Shown piece by piece: positions 49,070-60,813 of a stretch of 64,000 nt of DNA. How positions within the stretch are numbered: position 1 is the stretch's first letter; the number at the start of each line of letters is the position of its first letter. Under the pieces are notes generated by a model that did not search any database, was not told where the DNA came from, and saw only the letters and a program-made list of their open reading frames with translations. The position numbers were made by a program, and so were the translations under genes. The stretch is from Ancylostoma caninum (lineage: Eukaryota; Nematoda; Chromadorea; Rhabditida; Ancylostomatidae), in NCBI GenBank assembly GCA_037903475.1, contig JBAJFG010000281.1, positions 248,001-312,000 on the forward strand. Reading direction: 5' to 3'.

Positions 49070-50455
49070 ATCCATTCAGTGAGTTATTATAGAATGGACT
49101 AACAGAATACAATGATGGATTGGGTTAGAAATGGATTTAATAGTCTCATAGGTGTAGTAATTTCTTCCTTTTGCACTCTTCTCTCGATGTGGATTTCCCG
49201 AAGTGGTGCGGTATGGAAAAGTTGGGGTTCATGAGAAGACGGCCAGCCGAAAAGGATCATCACAATATCAGAGTGAGAAATTCTTGAAAAATAAATAGAA
49301 ATAAGACTATGTAACGCTATTCCAGGGAAACTGTCCCAATTCACATTTTTTTATCCAGCTTTATAATCTGATGGCTAATTGACGAAGGTAAATACTATCT
49401 GAATCTACACAGAGATGATGAATTCGAGCGAGCTCTATTGATTGTCCCATCCGAAAATCCTTGGCAGCTATGCCCTTCATGCGCCTTGTGGTCATTCTTC
49501 TATTAAAATCTCATCTGAAACCGCTCTCAACTCTGTATCGGACTGGATAACTTGCGGGGCCGAGTCAATGAAATATTTACATCTTAGTACAGGTTTCTTT
49601 TGACCAGAGCTTCGTTATGATCGGCTACTCTGAGGCGAACTTTTATCTGTAAGATTTTCAACCTACTTAGTCATATCACCTTTGTAATTGACACTTTGTC
49701 ACTTCTGCATGTACTTTGTCCCGCCCGTCGTTTATTCTGTTTGTCGCACTGCTGCTGGTTTCAGGCCATTATTTTCTGAGCGTCCAACATTTGCACGATT
49801 CTTGATTTCGAAAACCGCAGAAGTCGCTCAGTCTATCGCCTTTGCCTCCTCATCGCTCATTTTTTCTACTTAACCGTTCTTTTAATCATTTGATTTGGTT
49901 CTCGAAATGACTCCAAATCTCTCTCTTCCTCTCTCTGTCATTCTCGCCCTTTCTGTCGTTCGCCCCGTTTCTGTCTCTTCCGCCCTGGTTATTCCGGATT
50001 TCGTACCGCTATTCTGTATGTCACCATATGTGGCTGATAGAAAAAGTCTGACAAATAGCAAATCGAAATGCTTACGTCTAGTAATCGCTTGCACTCTGAT
50101 GTACGTACTTCGTGAAAGATGATCATTTTTCCGTTCTTGCATTTCTTCTTGAACTCACTAGCGTGTTGTACTCGCGTTCGCAAGTTACTCTCGTGTTGCA
50201 TGAGCTTCAGCGTCCAAGAAAAACTTGCGGAAGAACCGCAGCAGAAAATCGACCGATGACTCCGGCCAGAATGCACTCTGCTGCAATCACTCCGCATACG
50301 ATTATCTCTGGGGGTCTTTTTGCGGGTTTATCTGAGGCTCTTCACACGCTGTACATTGCTCATCAAGTGTGGGATTTGCGAATGTTTCTGAGAAGCTAGT
50401 AGCTATCCTGCTATTCCAGGCTGTGCGAAATTTTCCTTCCAGCAAATAACTGTGA
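49070..50455. other. Gene-free stretch
   Basis: Short frames only. A plus-strand frame at 49895-50122 starts with a signal-peptide-like hydrophobic run but has no cysteine pattern or domain I can name. Confidence 0.35.
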
Positions 50456-50459
50456 CGAA

Positions 50460-52316
50460 TTATTCAGGTAACGTGAGAAGGTGAGAATGAAGCATTGTAA
50501 CGTGATGGGAGTAAGGATCGTCAGGGATTAACATGCGGAAAAATTGCAGCAAAACGCATTCTAGTTGGAATGACCGGTAGATTTTTTGCCGCCGTTTTTC
50601 TAACGTCTCGTATGTGAACGGTGCAAAAGTTGGCACTGAAGAATTTCTCTCTCCGCTTCCCTTTCTCTTTCTCTGTGTTTCCCACATTCTTTCCGCTGGA
50701 ATGAAAAGAAGGATGCTTTATGAAGGGAAGTGAGGCGGTGCCTGATTTGGGTGATTACTAGATTTAGTTGTGCCTTTCACTCCCTTTTTTCAACTTGCTC
50801 GCCGTCAGTTTTAAAGGCAGAGGGCCACTTCAGATTCGTGGTTGAGATAAGGGCAGATCCTGCATCTCCACGACTCGCTGAATCCAGCGGTATAGGTAAA
50901 TTGTCTCAAAATAGTCTTCAAACCCGTCTTCCTAGACGGAGTTTGTAACAGATTACTAACTCGAGTTGACGTGTGAAACCGTTGATCTTATCGATTGAAC
51001 ACGCCAAGACTCGTTGACCACCGCGGCAGCCGTGGCAGTCAGCCAGCACAGCAATAGTATTTTTGGAGCGATCCGCCTCCGGGCTCCAAAAATATAGCCG
51101 GTTCAATCGCTTCGAAAATGAGGCCTTCGCCGCTTTTGAGCCTGTTGATATACATTACTGGGATCAACATGGCGAGAAGGTCTGGGATATGTCTATACCT
51201 CCAACAGGCACGATGAGGTGGACCCCTGCCTTTAAGGTTCAAAGGTAAGATATGATGTACATAATTCGGATGTCCAGCACTGTACCATGAAAAGGCCTGG
51301 CGACCGCGCTCCATGATTGGCCAATCGCCTGAGTCACAATGGCCACAGGACATCTTCCAGGTGCAATGCTCCACTTCAGTGTAACTGTGCGTGAACTGGG
51401 CTCCGAGTTGCACTGAAGAGCGAAAAGAGGTGTTCGAATGCGGTAGTTGTAAGTGAATTAAACTGTCTCATTCTATTCACGATGGTTATCATGGGGTTAA
51501 TTTGCACTCGCGGCGAGGCTGCAGTTTTTTCTGTCGTGAACATCCACGAATATCCGTGATTCTATTTTTTGTCCTTTCCTTGTCAGCTTGTTTTTTTTTT
51601 GCTTGCAAATGCTTGTATCTGTGCTTCTTTTTGCCTAGAATGCTTTTTTTTCAAAATGCGTTCTAAAATATCACAGCCAGATCCGCTCCGATATCTGCCC
51701 GGAACTCATCATGGGATCTCCACGATCTTCTGATTTTTGACACTTTGGCTTGAGAGTTCTTTTTCAACTGCGATCAGGAATAATATTTTCCTCCGAGATA
51801 CTGTCTTTAAACGAACCCTTTATCCCCACAAGCAGAGTAGCGAATTTATTGCTACTCTGTTCCTTTCATCTATCAGAGCAGATTCTGGCTGTTTCTGTGG
51901 GGTAACAGAGAAGCTACGGGTTATCCCTTTGATGCGGCTTCGAACACCTCTTCTTATCCTATAACGAGAGATTTACGGAAGCCATTGACCATGCGACGAA
52001 ATGTCCGTCGTGTCTTGCAAGTGCAGGCTGGCGCTGGTTTCCGTTCGTCGCTTCAATGGCGTCCTTAAAAGGACCACCGTGGTGATTATCGCAGCGCTAA
52101 TCGTTTTGTACTTGAGCCGCGATTGAGGCTTGTCTTTCTTAATCACCCGTCTTCCGGCTGCCACTTGAAACGCCAGCATGCGAAAAAACCGCAAGTGCCG
52201 GATTTTTTGTCGCTGTTCTTCGTCTCGTTCTTTGTTTGTGTGATCATCGAGGGCTGATTCTTCTTTGTGGGCTTCCAGGAAGCGCAACGATCCAATGATC
52301 CTGCTGGAGCCGCCTT
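50460..52316 (-). CDS. Candidate minus-strand multi-exon gene, unrecognised
   Basis: Three open exons follow good 3' splice sites in order. Exon i (52316 to about 51973) follows TTACTACTAG and reads GGSSRIIGSLRFLEAHKEES, then DEEQRQKIRHLRFFRMLAFQ and VAAGRRVIKKDKPQSRLKY. Exon ii (51412-51286) follows TCTTTTCGCTCTTCAG and reads SEPSSRTVTLKWSIAPGRCP then VAIVTQAIGQSWSAVARPFH. Exon iii (50635-50460) follows AATTCTTCAG and reads PTFAPFTYETLEKRRQKIYR then SFQLECVLLQFFRMLIPDDP, ending in TAA. Exon ii starts in phase 0 and leaves one base, which exon iii needs. Exon i has possible phase-0 donors (CGG|GTGATT, CAA|GTGGCA), otherwise it runs to its own stop. A TTAA-type MITE sits in the last intron. 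No family is recognised, and chance frames cannot be excluded. Confidence 0.33.
50811..51236 (-). mobile_element. TTAA-type inverted-repeat MITE, copy 5
   Basis: Starts TTAAAGGCAGAGGGCCACTT and ends GAGGTGGACCCCTGCCTTTAA. On the minus strand it aligns with copy 1 throughout (GACCTTCTCGCCATGTTGAT, GTATATCAACAGGC, GTCTTGGCG, GATAAGATCAACG). Confidence 0.88.
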
Positions 52317-53334
52317 CTAGTAGTAATCTGGATTTTAGTTGGAACAGTTGGCCAGCAGTTTCGCACTTCTTCTCACCAACTCTCGGAACTATCGAAACTA
52401 TGCGTTTTGGAAGCAGCGAAAGTCAATTCGTTTACAGATAATCTTTGCCTCGCTGAGGCATTGCCTAGATTTTTAACCCTGCCGTAATTAAATTCGTTAA
52501 CTCTTCCGAAAATGTTCAATAACGGAACCACTGCCGAAATTCAATCACCTTTGCGTCCTTCTCGGATATATTGTTCTTTTTCTGAGATCTCTAAAAGCTG
52601 CAGGTACCCAATTGCGATTCTATTTCAACTCCTTATACAATTGCCACATTTGAGATGCTCTTATACATTTGAGAAGGATTTACTGTCATTTTACTTCTTG
52701 AGGTCATTCAGCCGCGCTGCATCTTGACTGTTACTGTTGAAGAACCTAGTTCTGATATCCTGCAAACAAAAAAAAGGAACAGAGATCAGTTCAGATGAAA
52801 TTTGGGTCGCTGTACTGGTTAAATCGAACGTTCGCCAAATGAAGGGTTAAGATTTCGCTTCATAACTGCCGAACCAAGGTGGGAGGAGCTCGTTTCATAT
52901 ACAGCAACAGGTTCATTTATTCTGACGGAAGGGGCAGACTTGTCATAATATTAGGCCTTGGGACCGCGGCTTGGAATGCTGCTGCGCGATCAGGGTCACC
53001 TACAATTTTGTCTTCTCCTACCTAGTTTTTCTGTCGCTCTAGAGCAACAAATTCCAGATATCCATCTATATTTCGTGCATTCTCAATGTAAAGAAGTAAT
53101 AAGTTCGTGTCTTCATATTCGTATAATTGTTTCATTGCATTTCACTCGTTTAAGTCAGGATAAAGAACTCAAAAAAAATGGTGATGAGCCCTCGTCACCT
53201 AAGAACTGGTTCAGTTAGAAACTTTTGCGCACGAAAAAAAAAAACGGTTGAAAATAATCTGAAGCTGCAAGAACAGGGTCTTACAAAGAGTGCATAAAAA
53301 TTGCCAACCAGCAGTGGCGGATGCAGAAACTAGG

Positions 53335-53560
53335 CGTGGAAAAAAAGTGGGGTCTCCGCCGTTTTGGGGACCCAGACGCAAAATAAAATTAATAAAAATA
53401 TTAATTATAATAATAAATAGTAAAAATAATGCTAATAATAATAATAAACAATTAGAAATAAATTGATACAAGAGTTTTATTTGCATAGTAAAGTAATTTC
53501 AAAAATTCGGCGACCCATTCTCGGTGAGAGGCCCCCCTTGCGTCCTCCACTGCCTACCAG
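53335..53560 (+). repeat. Dispersed AT-centred element, copy 4 (best preserved)
   Basis: Starts AAAGTGGGGTCTCCGCCGTT then TTGGGGACCCAGACG, has an AATAATAA core, and ends AATTTCAAAAATTCGGCGAC then CCATTCTCGGTGAGAGG. This copy defines both ends of the family. Confidence 0.8.
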
Positions 53561-55028
53561 TTATTGTTATTTGATGTGTTGAGCACAAAGCTGACATCCG
53601 CTTTTCAACACCGTTCATGTGCGGTTACGGTATGTGTACTGTAGGATCCGCATTCTTCAAAATCTTTTCAGGCTTTGAATAGTAATGTTATCGAGCATGC
53701 TGACTAAGACCGCTGGACTTGCCCTGCAGACTGGAGAGATATCCTTTCTATAAGTGATATTTTCTCAAAACTTTTCCACGATACAGCCGAAATAATTGTT
53801 GAATATGAATATGTGTGTAAGCTCACCTGTGTAGAAGCAGAGCTTTGAAAGGGCGCGAGGAAAATACAATTCTTGTAGGCCAGCTACAGTCATCGTACAG
53901 TAGAGCACTATTCTGGGATACTATGACAGTGGGGCACTACTCGTTACCGTGCAAATTTTCAGCGGAGAAAAAAAAATTCTCAAAGCTTTGAGGTTCGCAG
54001 TGTGCAATAGTGCCGAGCCCTTTATGAGTTTTCGGCGAAAAACATGTTCGAAGATTCTTTGGGTTCTTCAAGATGAAATAATGCTGGGATCATTTATTAC
54101 AGATCTAGTGTCGTTATTCTCGTTTCGTTTTCTCTAGCGTTTTTCAGGTGAAGTTTTTTTTTACTATTCGTTTATATCTTGGTTAACGAGTCGTTGTCAC
54201 ATTTTTTCGGATGTTTGAAGATTAATGGGTCAAATATATGTTCATCGAAGACCACCTAGTTTTTCGCAATCATATAAAGATATGGGTTTTTCTCTGAAAA
54301 GAAGGTGCTAACTAAGTGGACAGAGGTTTGGAGCAAAAAGTCTTTAGGAATCTTAGAGTTTCACAGACAATGTGCTGGTTCGTTAGTCGTGGTTTTTTAC
54401 TTTGTTTGATTTTTTTTGCTCTATCAAAGGCAGCGATTTTTGCAACGCTCTTTTTGAATAGCAGGGAACTGCTACTTTTATCAATCATCCATCCGCTAAA
54501 CTTCTACCGGTGATTTGTTGTTTTGGAATTGCTAGAGTAAAACCTCGAACATATGTGCGATCCTCAGAAAGAAATCTCAAACAAAACTCTGCACTCCTTT
54601 TAAGATTTAGGTGTATCAGTGTGGTTTGTCATCCGGCGAGATTCTTGTCGGCATAAACCTCATGCATGCTGGTGAAGGATTTTGCTGCAGCCTTTGCTGC
54701 ATACTTCGAGAGAATCACAACTTGCACTCGATGGATTTCGGCATGTGCGATTTTCAGAGGCACATCGTTGAAATTGCATTTCATCGTTAGCTGAGATGTG
54801 TCTCATCCTGTCAGAAATGTGATATTTTATTGTCGCAGTAGGATGTGCAACGACGACTCATGACTTGCCAGGCGGCCGGTTATCCTTGTAGAACTGGGTG
54901 GTCAGTGGTTCCAGAAATATCTTACATTGAGCAAAGTTCATTCGATAGTGTGAAAGCATTTTCTGTTATTAAGCGTTGCGTTAGGTCTACCTATGATTTG
55001 GCAAGAGCACAGACTTGAACAATGTTGC

Positions 55029-55044
55029 GCGAGAACTGGTCCCC
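55029..55044 (+). repeat. 16-bp word GCGAGAACTGGTCCCC, site 4
   Basis: Exact copy some 37 kb from site 3. Flanked by AATGTT upstream and GCGCCTTTGCTCGCC downstream, unlike the other sites. Confidence 0.85.
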
Positions 55045-57784
55045 GCGCCTTTGCTCGCCTTTCGTGGTTTGTGCCCTGAGAGAAATCGTTAGCATCATGT
55101 GAAATGTCTTTTCTTTCATCTCTTCAACACATTTTCATATCTGGCATTTTGTTCATTCTATTTTAATCCTCACAGATACCTATTTACGACAAGTCTGCGA
55201 TTTGGGCGTAGACGCAGAGTAATTACACAGTTAAACGAGACTTCTGCTTGTATATATTATAGATAGAACTATAACTTCAGTTCAATTACTATCGCTGTAC
55301 TTTTCTCTAGCACCTCCTAACATATGTATTATCGACATCCAATGTGTTAGTTATTACGAGAACTTCTGCAGAGTGCTCAAATCTGCGGCTAAATTTTTTT
55401 TGCTACTTAGTAAGTAATTACCTACAATTGTTCACCTCACTAAACTTGGAGAATATAAAAAGGATTGACAAAAAATTCAGCGAGTCGAAGAATGCAAGTT
55501 CAAATTCAAAACACATCAACGGCTTACGCTTAAAAGGTGTTGAGAATTTCGCTGATGTCTGTTGCAGTGCAAAAAAGAACAAGTAGATCCAAAAGCTTTC
55601 ATTGAGTTCTACAACGTCTCAAACTTTAACGATGGAATTTTGTGATTTTCTCTCTCTTCTGAAAAATTTTGAGCGTTTGTACCCGAGAAATTTTATCCGT
55701 TGCTAGGAATTCGGGATAATGTTTCGTTGTGGAAGTCTCGACGATATTGCTCTTGATTCCTTAATGTGTTCCTTCCTCCTGATTATTTATATACCCGATT
55801 TTTTACAGGTCTTTTTGCAGCTTTGGTAGTTATTACTTCTCAAAATTTTCCAGATGCTGGATTACTTTGTTCTTTTTTTTTTGCTCGCTTTCTCCCGTGG
55901 ACTTTTCATCACCTGTAGGAAGCAATGTAGCACAATCGACGTTAGAAAAATCACCACAATAGATTTTTCTTTCCTATTGCTAGCGCATGCTACGCTACTT
56001 GTGATTATGTCTCATTTGTGCCTGGTACTGTACATATAGACTACAGTATCAAACGAAGATCGATGTTTTGCTGTAGTTATCGGTCCGAGCGTTGAGCAAA
56101 TATAATGGTTTTGGAAGAACCTGAACATTGTGGCTATGCAAACTGATTTTCCCTTATACAAGATATAAAGTTACCATGGCAAGGGTAAAATGTTGGTGTA
56201 GAATAAATGATTTGTGGAGGACCTTTATTGGCAGAGATTCCCTCTCTGCTGTTAATTTGCATTGAGAACTCCGTTATTTTGGGTTCCAAGACCGCTGGGG
56301 AGAAAATTACCACGCGATTCTGCACTAACTTCACATTTTACGATTATCTATCCAGCATGTGCTTTGCAGCTACAGTACTCTGCCGCGTTTTTTGATGCCG
56401 TGATGACTCATGCCGAGTCATTTCTCCAGCATTTCCTTCTGGCGACAGTTTAGGAATGAAATGGAAGTTTCCTGGCTTATCAGTGCCGAAAACTTTTACT
56501 GGCTTTGATTCATGCCTAATAAGGCCTAGCAGTACCCACCAAATAGTATTCGAGTGAGCGAAATCCTTCGTTTGCCGTACTGTTGTATCCACACTTGGAC
56601 TACGGTAGGTATACTCTTCAGAAGCTTTTTCCTGTGAAGTCGAAAATGTTCTTATTTAACTGTCTGTGCTGTGGAACTCATGAAGCTTTTCAGGGGTTTC
56701 TAACACTCCCAATAGCCCGGAATGAAGTCATTACATTGGTGAGGGAACTGGTCCATTTCGTATTCAGAAACTACTGCTCAATAAATTATTTCTTAACTTT
56801 TTAAAATTATTTTTCGAGTTTTTTTTTTGTTCATCTGGTTTCTAATAGTTTATTTCGTGTCCGCTACAGTGGAAACCTTCCCTCTTCCTCAGCATCGGGC
56901 GAAGTTTTCTCTTTTTCGCAGTGATTACTCGCTTTCAGAGAAATTTTCCTACATTTTTTCCATCTTAAACCTACCGAAATAATCCATGATGCTAAATAGT
57001 TCATATTCCTCCACTCACCATTTCTTCTTTCCTTCATCCATTCATTTATTTCCTGGGTTATTCTCATCTATTATGCTATGATCGGTCTAGGATGTAGACG
57101 TTCAGCATTCCTTGTTTATTACCAGTTTTTCTGACGCGCATATCATCTTTCATTTATTCCCTCTATAGTTTCTGATAATTTCATTATCTTTCTCGACATT
57201 TTCTAACTTTACTCGTTCTATTCTTGAGTAAACTCCATTCCACTTGTGCGATCAAGTTAACAACCACGTTGGGAAGGTTATCCACGTGAATAAATTCTCC
57301 AACATGGCTGTTCATTTTTTTTTACAAATTATTTCTTTTTGTTCGGTTTTGCGCTCTTGCTGCTACTCTCACTCTAATCCCCACTCTACTTGCAAGGATT
57401 TTTTGATCTATGGAATTTTAAATCTGTGAGAACTTCTTTTTTGTCCTCACTCAAACAGAGTGCAAATTGTCGATTTTTTAACACCCTCCCTCATTCCCTT
57501 ATAGTCTTGAATCTTCGTGGATTTCCTCTAAGGCTCACTCAGTCCCTCTTGATTGACTCATTTTTTTCTCATTGCTAGCATGCGATCGCTGTTATCCATA
57601 CGCGTTTACAGATTTCGCAACACTCCGTTCAATTTCATTTCCTCTATATGTTCTGCGTCTCCTCGTATTCGTACACTCCCTCGTCCCGTTCTTTGTCTAA
57701 TGCAACGAAAAAAATTATTTCCAGCTGACTACCGTGTCAACCGACGTCCGTATTTACTCTCTGCTTCATCGCTCCTCCCCCGTG

Positions 57785-57997
57785 TCTCATTCGGCAGAAG
57801 TGGGCGTGTCCAGTGGGCGTGTCCACGAGCGGCGATAGAGTGTGCTGGCCGGAGAGAGCACGCGACGTCGAGACGCTGTGTGAGTGCGCCGCGCGCGGCA
57901 GAGACGCAGAGTGTCGGTGGCTGAGCCGGGCGGTGCGGCGAGAGCGCGCGAATGCCGGCTGCTGCTCGTCGCGGACGACGACTCTAGGAGGCGATAG
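57785..57997 (+). promoter_or_regulatory. CpG-rich promoter and 5' leader of the IGFBP-motif gene
   Basis: A sharp rise in GC and CpG directly before the ATG. Two adjacent GTGGGCGTGTCC boxes (about 57799-57810 and 57815-57826) resemble GC/CACCC boxes bound by zinc-finger factors of the Sp1/KLF type. No TATA box is obvious. Confidence 0.5.
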
Positions 57998-58183
57998 ATG
58001 CGGCGGTGGCTGTGGTGGCTGACAGCGGCTGCGACGTTCGCTGCGCTACTCGCGCAGCACTTTGCGCACATCGATTCGCTACTACAGCAACACGATCAGC
58101 AGCACGAGTGCCCCGAGCGATGTCCTGTATGCAGAGAACCGCAGTGCGAACATACGGTACTCGATCAGTGCGGATGTTGTCCG
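57998..58183 (+). CDS. First exon of secreted cysteine-rich protein with IGFBP-type N-terminal motif
   Basis: The exon opens with ATG and reads 62 codons to a strong donor CCG|GTGAGTG, ending in phase 0. Residues 1-20 (MRRWLWWLTAAATFAALLAQ) form a signal peptide: basic start then hydrophobic core. From about residue 37 comes a cysteine cluster: ECPERCPVC, REPQC, then DQCGCCP. The spacing C-x3-C-x2-C-x4-C-x8-CGCC is the signature of the insulin-like growth factor binding protein N-terminal fold, as found in IGFBPs, HtrA1, CRIM1 and single-domain relatives. The fold would be completed by a further Cys-rich exon, which I could not place securely, so the full protein is unknown. A CRIM1/crm-1-like protein is one option, by analogy only. 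The upstream leader is CpG-rich. Confidence 0.62.
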
Positions 58184-60663
58184 GTGAGTGCTTTACTTCT
58201 GTTGTACTCTGATTTTTGTCATTTTATCTGGTTTTTACCAACATTCGGACGAGTTTCCTCGGGCTTGTTCGGTCATATCAAACCTGTTTTGACCAGTTTG
58301 ATCTACCACTCTATATCCTATCGATTTTCCCTGCCACTACTCATTTCGTTACCTGGCAGGTCTTGCCATAGTGTGTTTTAACAGGTTTTGACGTGGCTTT
58401 GCAGGTAATAATTAAAAATCGTTTCGATCTATTGATGTGATCCTTCTGAAAACTTTTTCATTCAACCCTTTGCTCTTACCCTATCCTCTCCTCTGCCTCT
58501 TCTCAAACTGAAATTTTCTCTCGAAAGAAAAAAAGCTTTTAATTACAGGTTATATCTTTTTTTGTTACCTAATAAGCGCTTTGATATCCGCCTCAGAGCT
58601 GTTCCTGTTGATCTAGTCCATACTGCTCTCTCTTCAAGTGTTTCCTCATTCTTTCTACCCTATATGTTATACAAATTTGGTTAGTCATCATTCTAGCTTA
58701 TCAGGTTACTGAATTAACTGTTAAACAACGTTTAAGCATTCAATCCGGTTACCAAATGGTCCCAATCTAATTTTCTGGTGTAGAATGAATTGTGGTTCGT
58801 GCATAACTATGAGAGATAACGAGCTGGGTGATCAGGGTCTGTTGAAGGTCAAACCACTGAGCAGTGCCTATTTTGAGTTTGGAACTATTATGCTCAGAAA
58901 CTACCCTGCCTGCTCATTAGACTGGACTTTTCATGTTGTCCTGTGAAACTCCTATTGAGCATGGCTAATCCAGCTTGTTATCATGCCAGAACCTGATGAT
59001 CTTGTAGTTTCAGCGCTTTTACTACCAAATTCTCACTTTAGGCAAATTTAGAACTGCTATCTTTAGAATAGTCCTTCATATCCCTGTTGGATTCTTTTTT
59101 TTCGCATATGTGGGCTCACCTCCTCGCCCATTTGATTCAGAGCTATCGATCTCCCTGTAGATCAAATTCATCGCACTGCAAAATTAGCCTCTGGAATAAC
59201 TAACTTTGGAGACAGCAGTCCCACTCTTTCAGAGATTTACCTGTCCCTTGCTTGGTTTTAACTATGGAGACAGCAGTCCCACTCTTTCAGAGATTTACCT
59301 GTCCCTTGCTTGGTTTTAACTACTATACCATAATCTTGGAGGACATAAGTTCCTCTGACCCCTAATGTGTGATCTACTCCATTGATCGATAGCGCAGTGA
59401 TGTGCACTAGTGAGCTCGCGACTCTCGAGAAACATGTCGAAACGTTCGCGAATCGTGAAGAGTCAAACAGCAGCCGGCCAGCAGCTCGCCGGCTCCGAGG
59501 CGCCTTTTGTTTGCCTATTTCGATGATTGCGTCCGTCGATCCCGACTCGCTATGAGACTTCATCACATGCACCATCGACAGGGGATCACTTTTTGGGCGC
59601 GGCATCCTGAAATAGATTGGCGCCAGTCTCGTGTAGAGGTGGTGGAAAGGCCAGAACGCTCAAAAGAGATTTCTGACACTCCGCAGGAAATTTGAGCATG
59701 TTCTGGGAAGAAACTGTCGAGATGATGTTAACTAACCAAAAAATTGGGATGATTTGAATGTTGCAAGAGGCGGGTACCGAGATTTTTATGTAGTTGCGGA
59801 GTTGGATTAAAGTCAATGTTCTGCATGTCCAGCACATTGTCCAGACAAGTACATGTCTTTCCGACTAGCTTTTGATGTTTATCATACTTGTTAGCTGAAT
59901 CTGTCATTGCGGCGTTGTCTGAGGCGTTTGCTTTTATTCTGACAGAATTAGCATTGCAGCATGTTTTAAGTCCAACTGTCAACTGTCCGAGAAAAAAGTA
60001 TAACTGATCATAGAGAATAGAATAGAAATTCCGAACAAAGGAGTAGGGACCAAAATTGCAAATTACATAGCTTTTTAGATATCTTGTTGCAAATGAGCAC
60101 TTTGGCTAGATATTCTTCTTATTCTTCCTTTTTTAGCGCAGTCATTGTAAGTTTGTTAATCAGACTGGGTTCTGAAAATAATGGAGCATCAGGCTATTCA
60201 ATTCTGGTAAGGCTAATGAAGCAGGTGTTCCCCCCCCCCCCAACAGGGTGGAGGTGCGCACAAGGTGGACGTGGACTGGGCGAAGTTACGGAACCACTAG
60301 CTCGTGAGGTGAAAACTTGAAAAATTGGTGGCCTTTCCTGAGCCGTTCTACTTCAACAAACTGCTGCGCTGTTTTGAGGCATGCGTGTGGACCAGGCATA
60401 AGCGGAACTTCAGTTTCGGGAGTTCGGAAGTTTTTGAATCCTGGCGCTGTGCGAGCTTCCGACTTCCGGATTTCTGAAGGATTGGCAGTGGTTGAGTTAC
60501 GTCAACTCATACATGCTGTTTTTACTCTTTACTGACTTCCTGTTTTTTGCAACGCTTCCGCTCATCCCTGGTGTGGACGTAAAGTTACATGTCTTTGTCT
60601 CATTGTATTCCCAGGTTGAATGCTGAAATGAAGTCCTTAGAATTGCTCTTTCCTTTTTTGTAG
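58184..60663 (+). other. Presumed intron or intergenic stretch
   Basis: No recognised exon. It holds the perfect 58-bp tandem duplication at 59207, overlapped by an unassigned minus-strand open frame (59258-59605). A C-run lies at about 60231-60243. Confidence 0.4.
59207..59322 (+). repeat. Perfect 58-bp tandem duplication
   Basis: Two units starting TGGAGACAGCAGTCCCACTC (59207 and 59265) are identical over 58 bases, which implies a very recent duplication or an assembly artefact. Confidence 0.93.
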
Positions 60664-60813
60664 CCTGCATTTAAAATTGAAACTCCTCTCAAGGGCATCC
60701 ATCCATCTCATGTACGTTATGCTCAAGGTCTCTCTGAAAATAACCCGAAATTGCCTCCATTTCACTGCGAAACCTGTGGTACAAAGATGCGCGGATGGGA
60801 GCCATTATGTCTA
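60664..60813 (+). CDS. Candidate coding exon, unrecognised
   Basis: Follows an excellent acceptor, TTTCCTTTTTTGTAG, and is open for 50 codons in phase 0, compatible with the exon ending at 58183. It reads PAFKIETPLKGIHPSHVRYA, then QGLSENNPKLPPFHCETCG and TKMRGWEPLCL. The proposed donor CTA|GTGGGG is weak; the frame otherwise runs to a stop at about 60901. The CETC pair is the only motif-like feature. Linkage to the IGFBP-motif exon is inference. Confidence 0.28.

Larger units (their letters stand above)
52317..57775. other. Gene-free stretch
   Basis: No recognised exon. Contains the AT-centred element at 53335, the 16-bp word at 55029 and a related word at about 56745 (GAGGGAACTGGTCCA). From 56810 to 57780 the plus strand is pyrimidine-rich, giving purine-rich charged frames on the minus strand. 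Confidence 0.35.

Noticed and set aside
56207..56592. Open frames on both strands around 56.2-56.6 kb
   Set aside because: Mutually overlapping, no domain, no clear exon borders.
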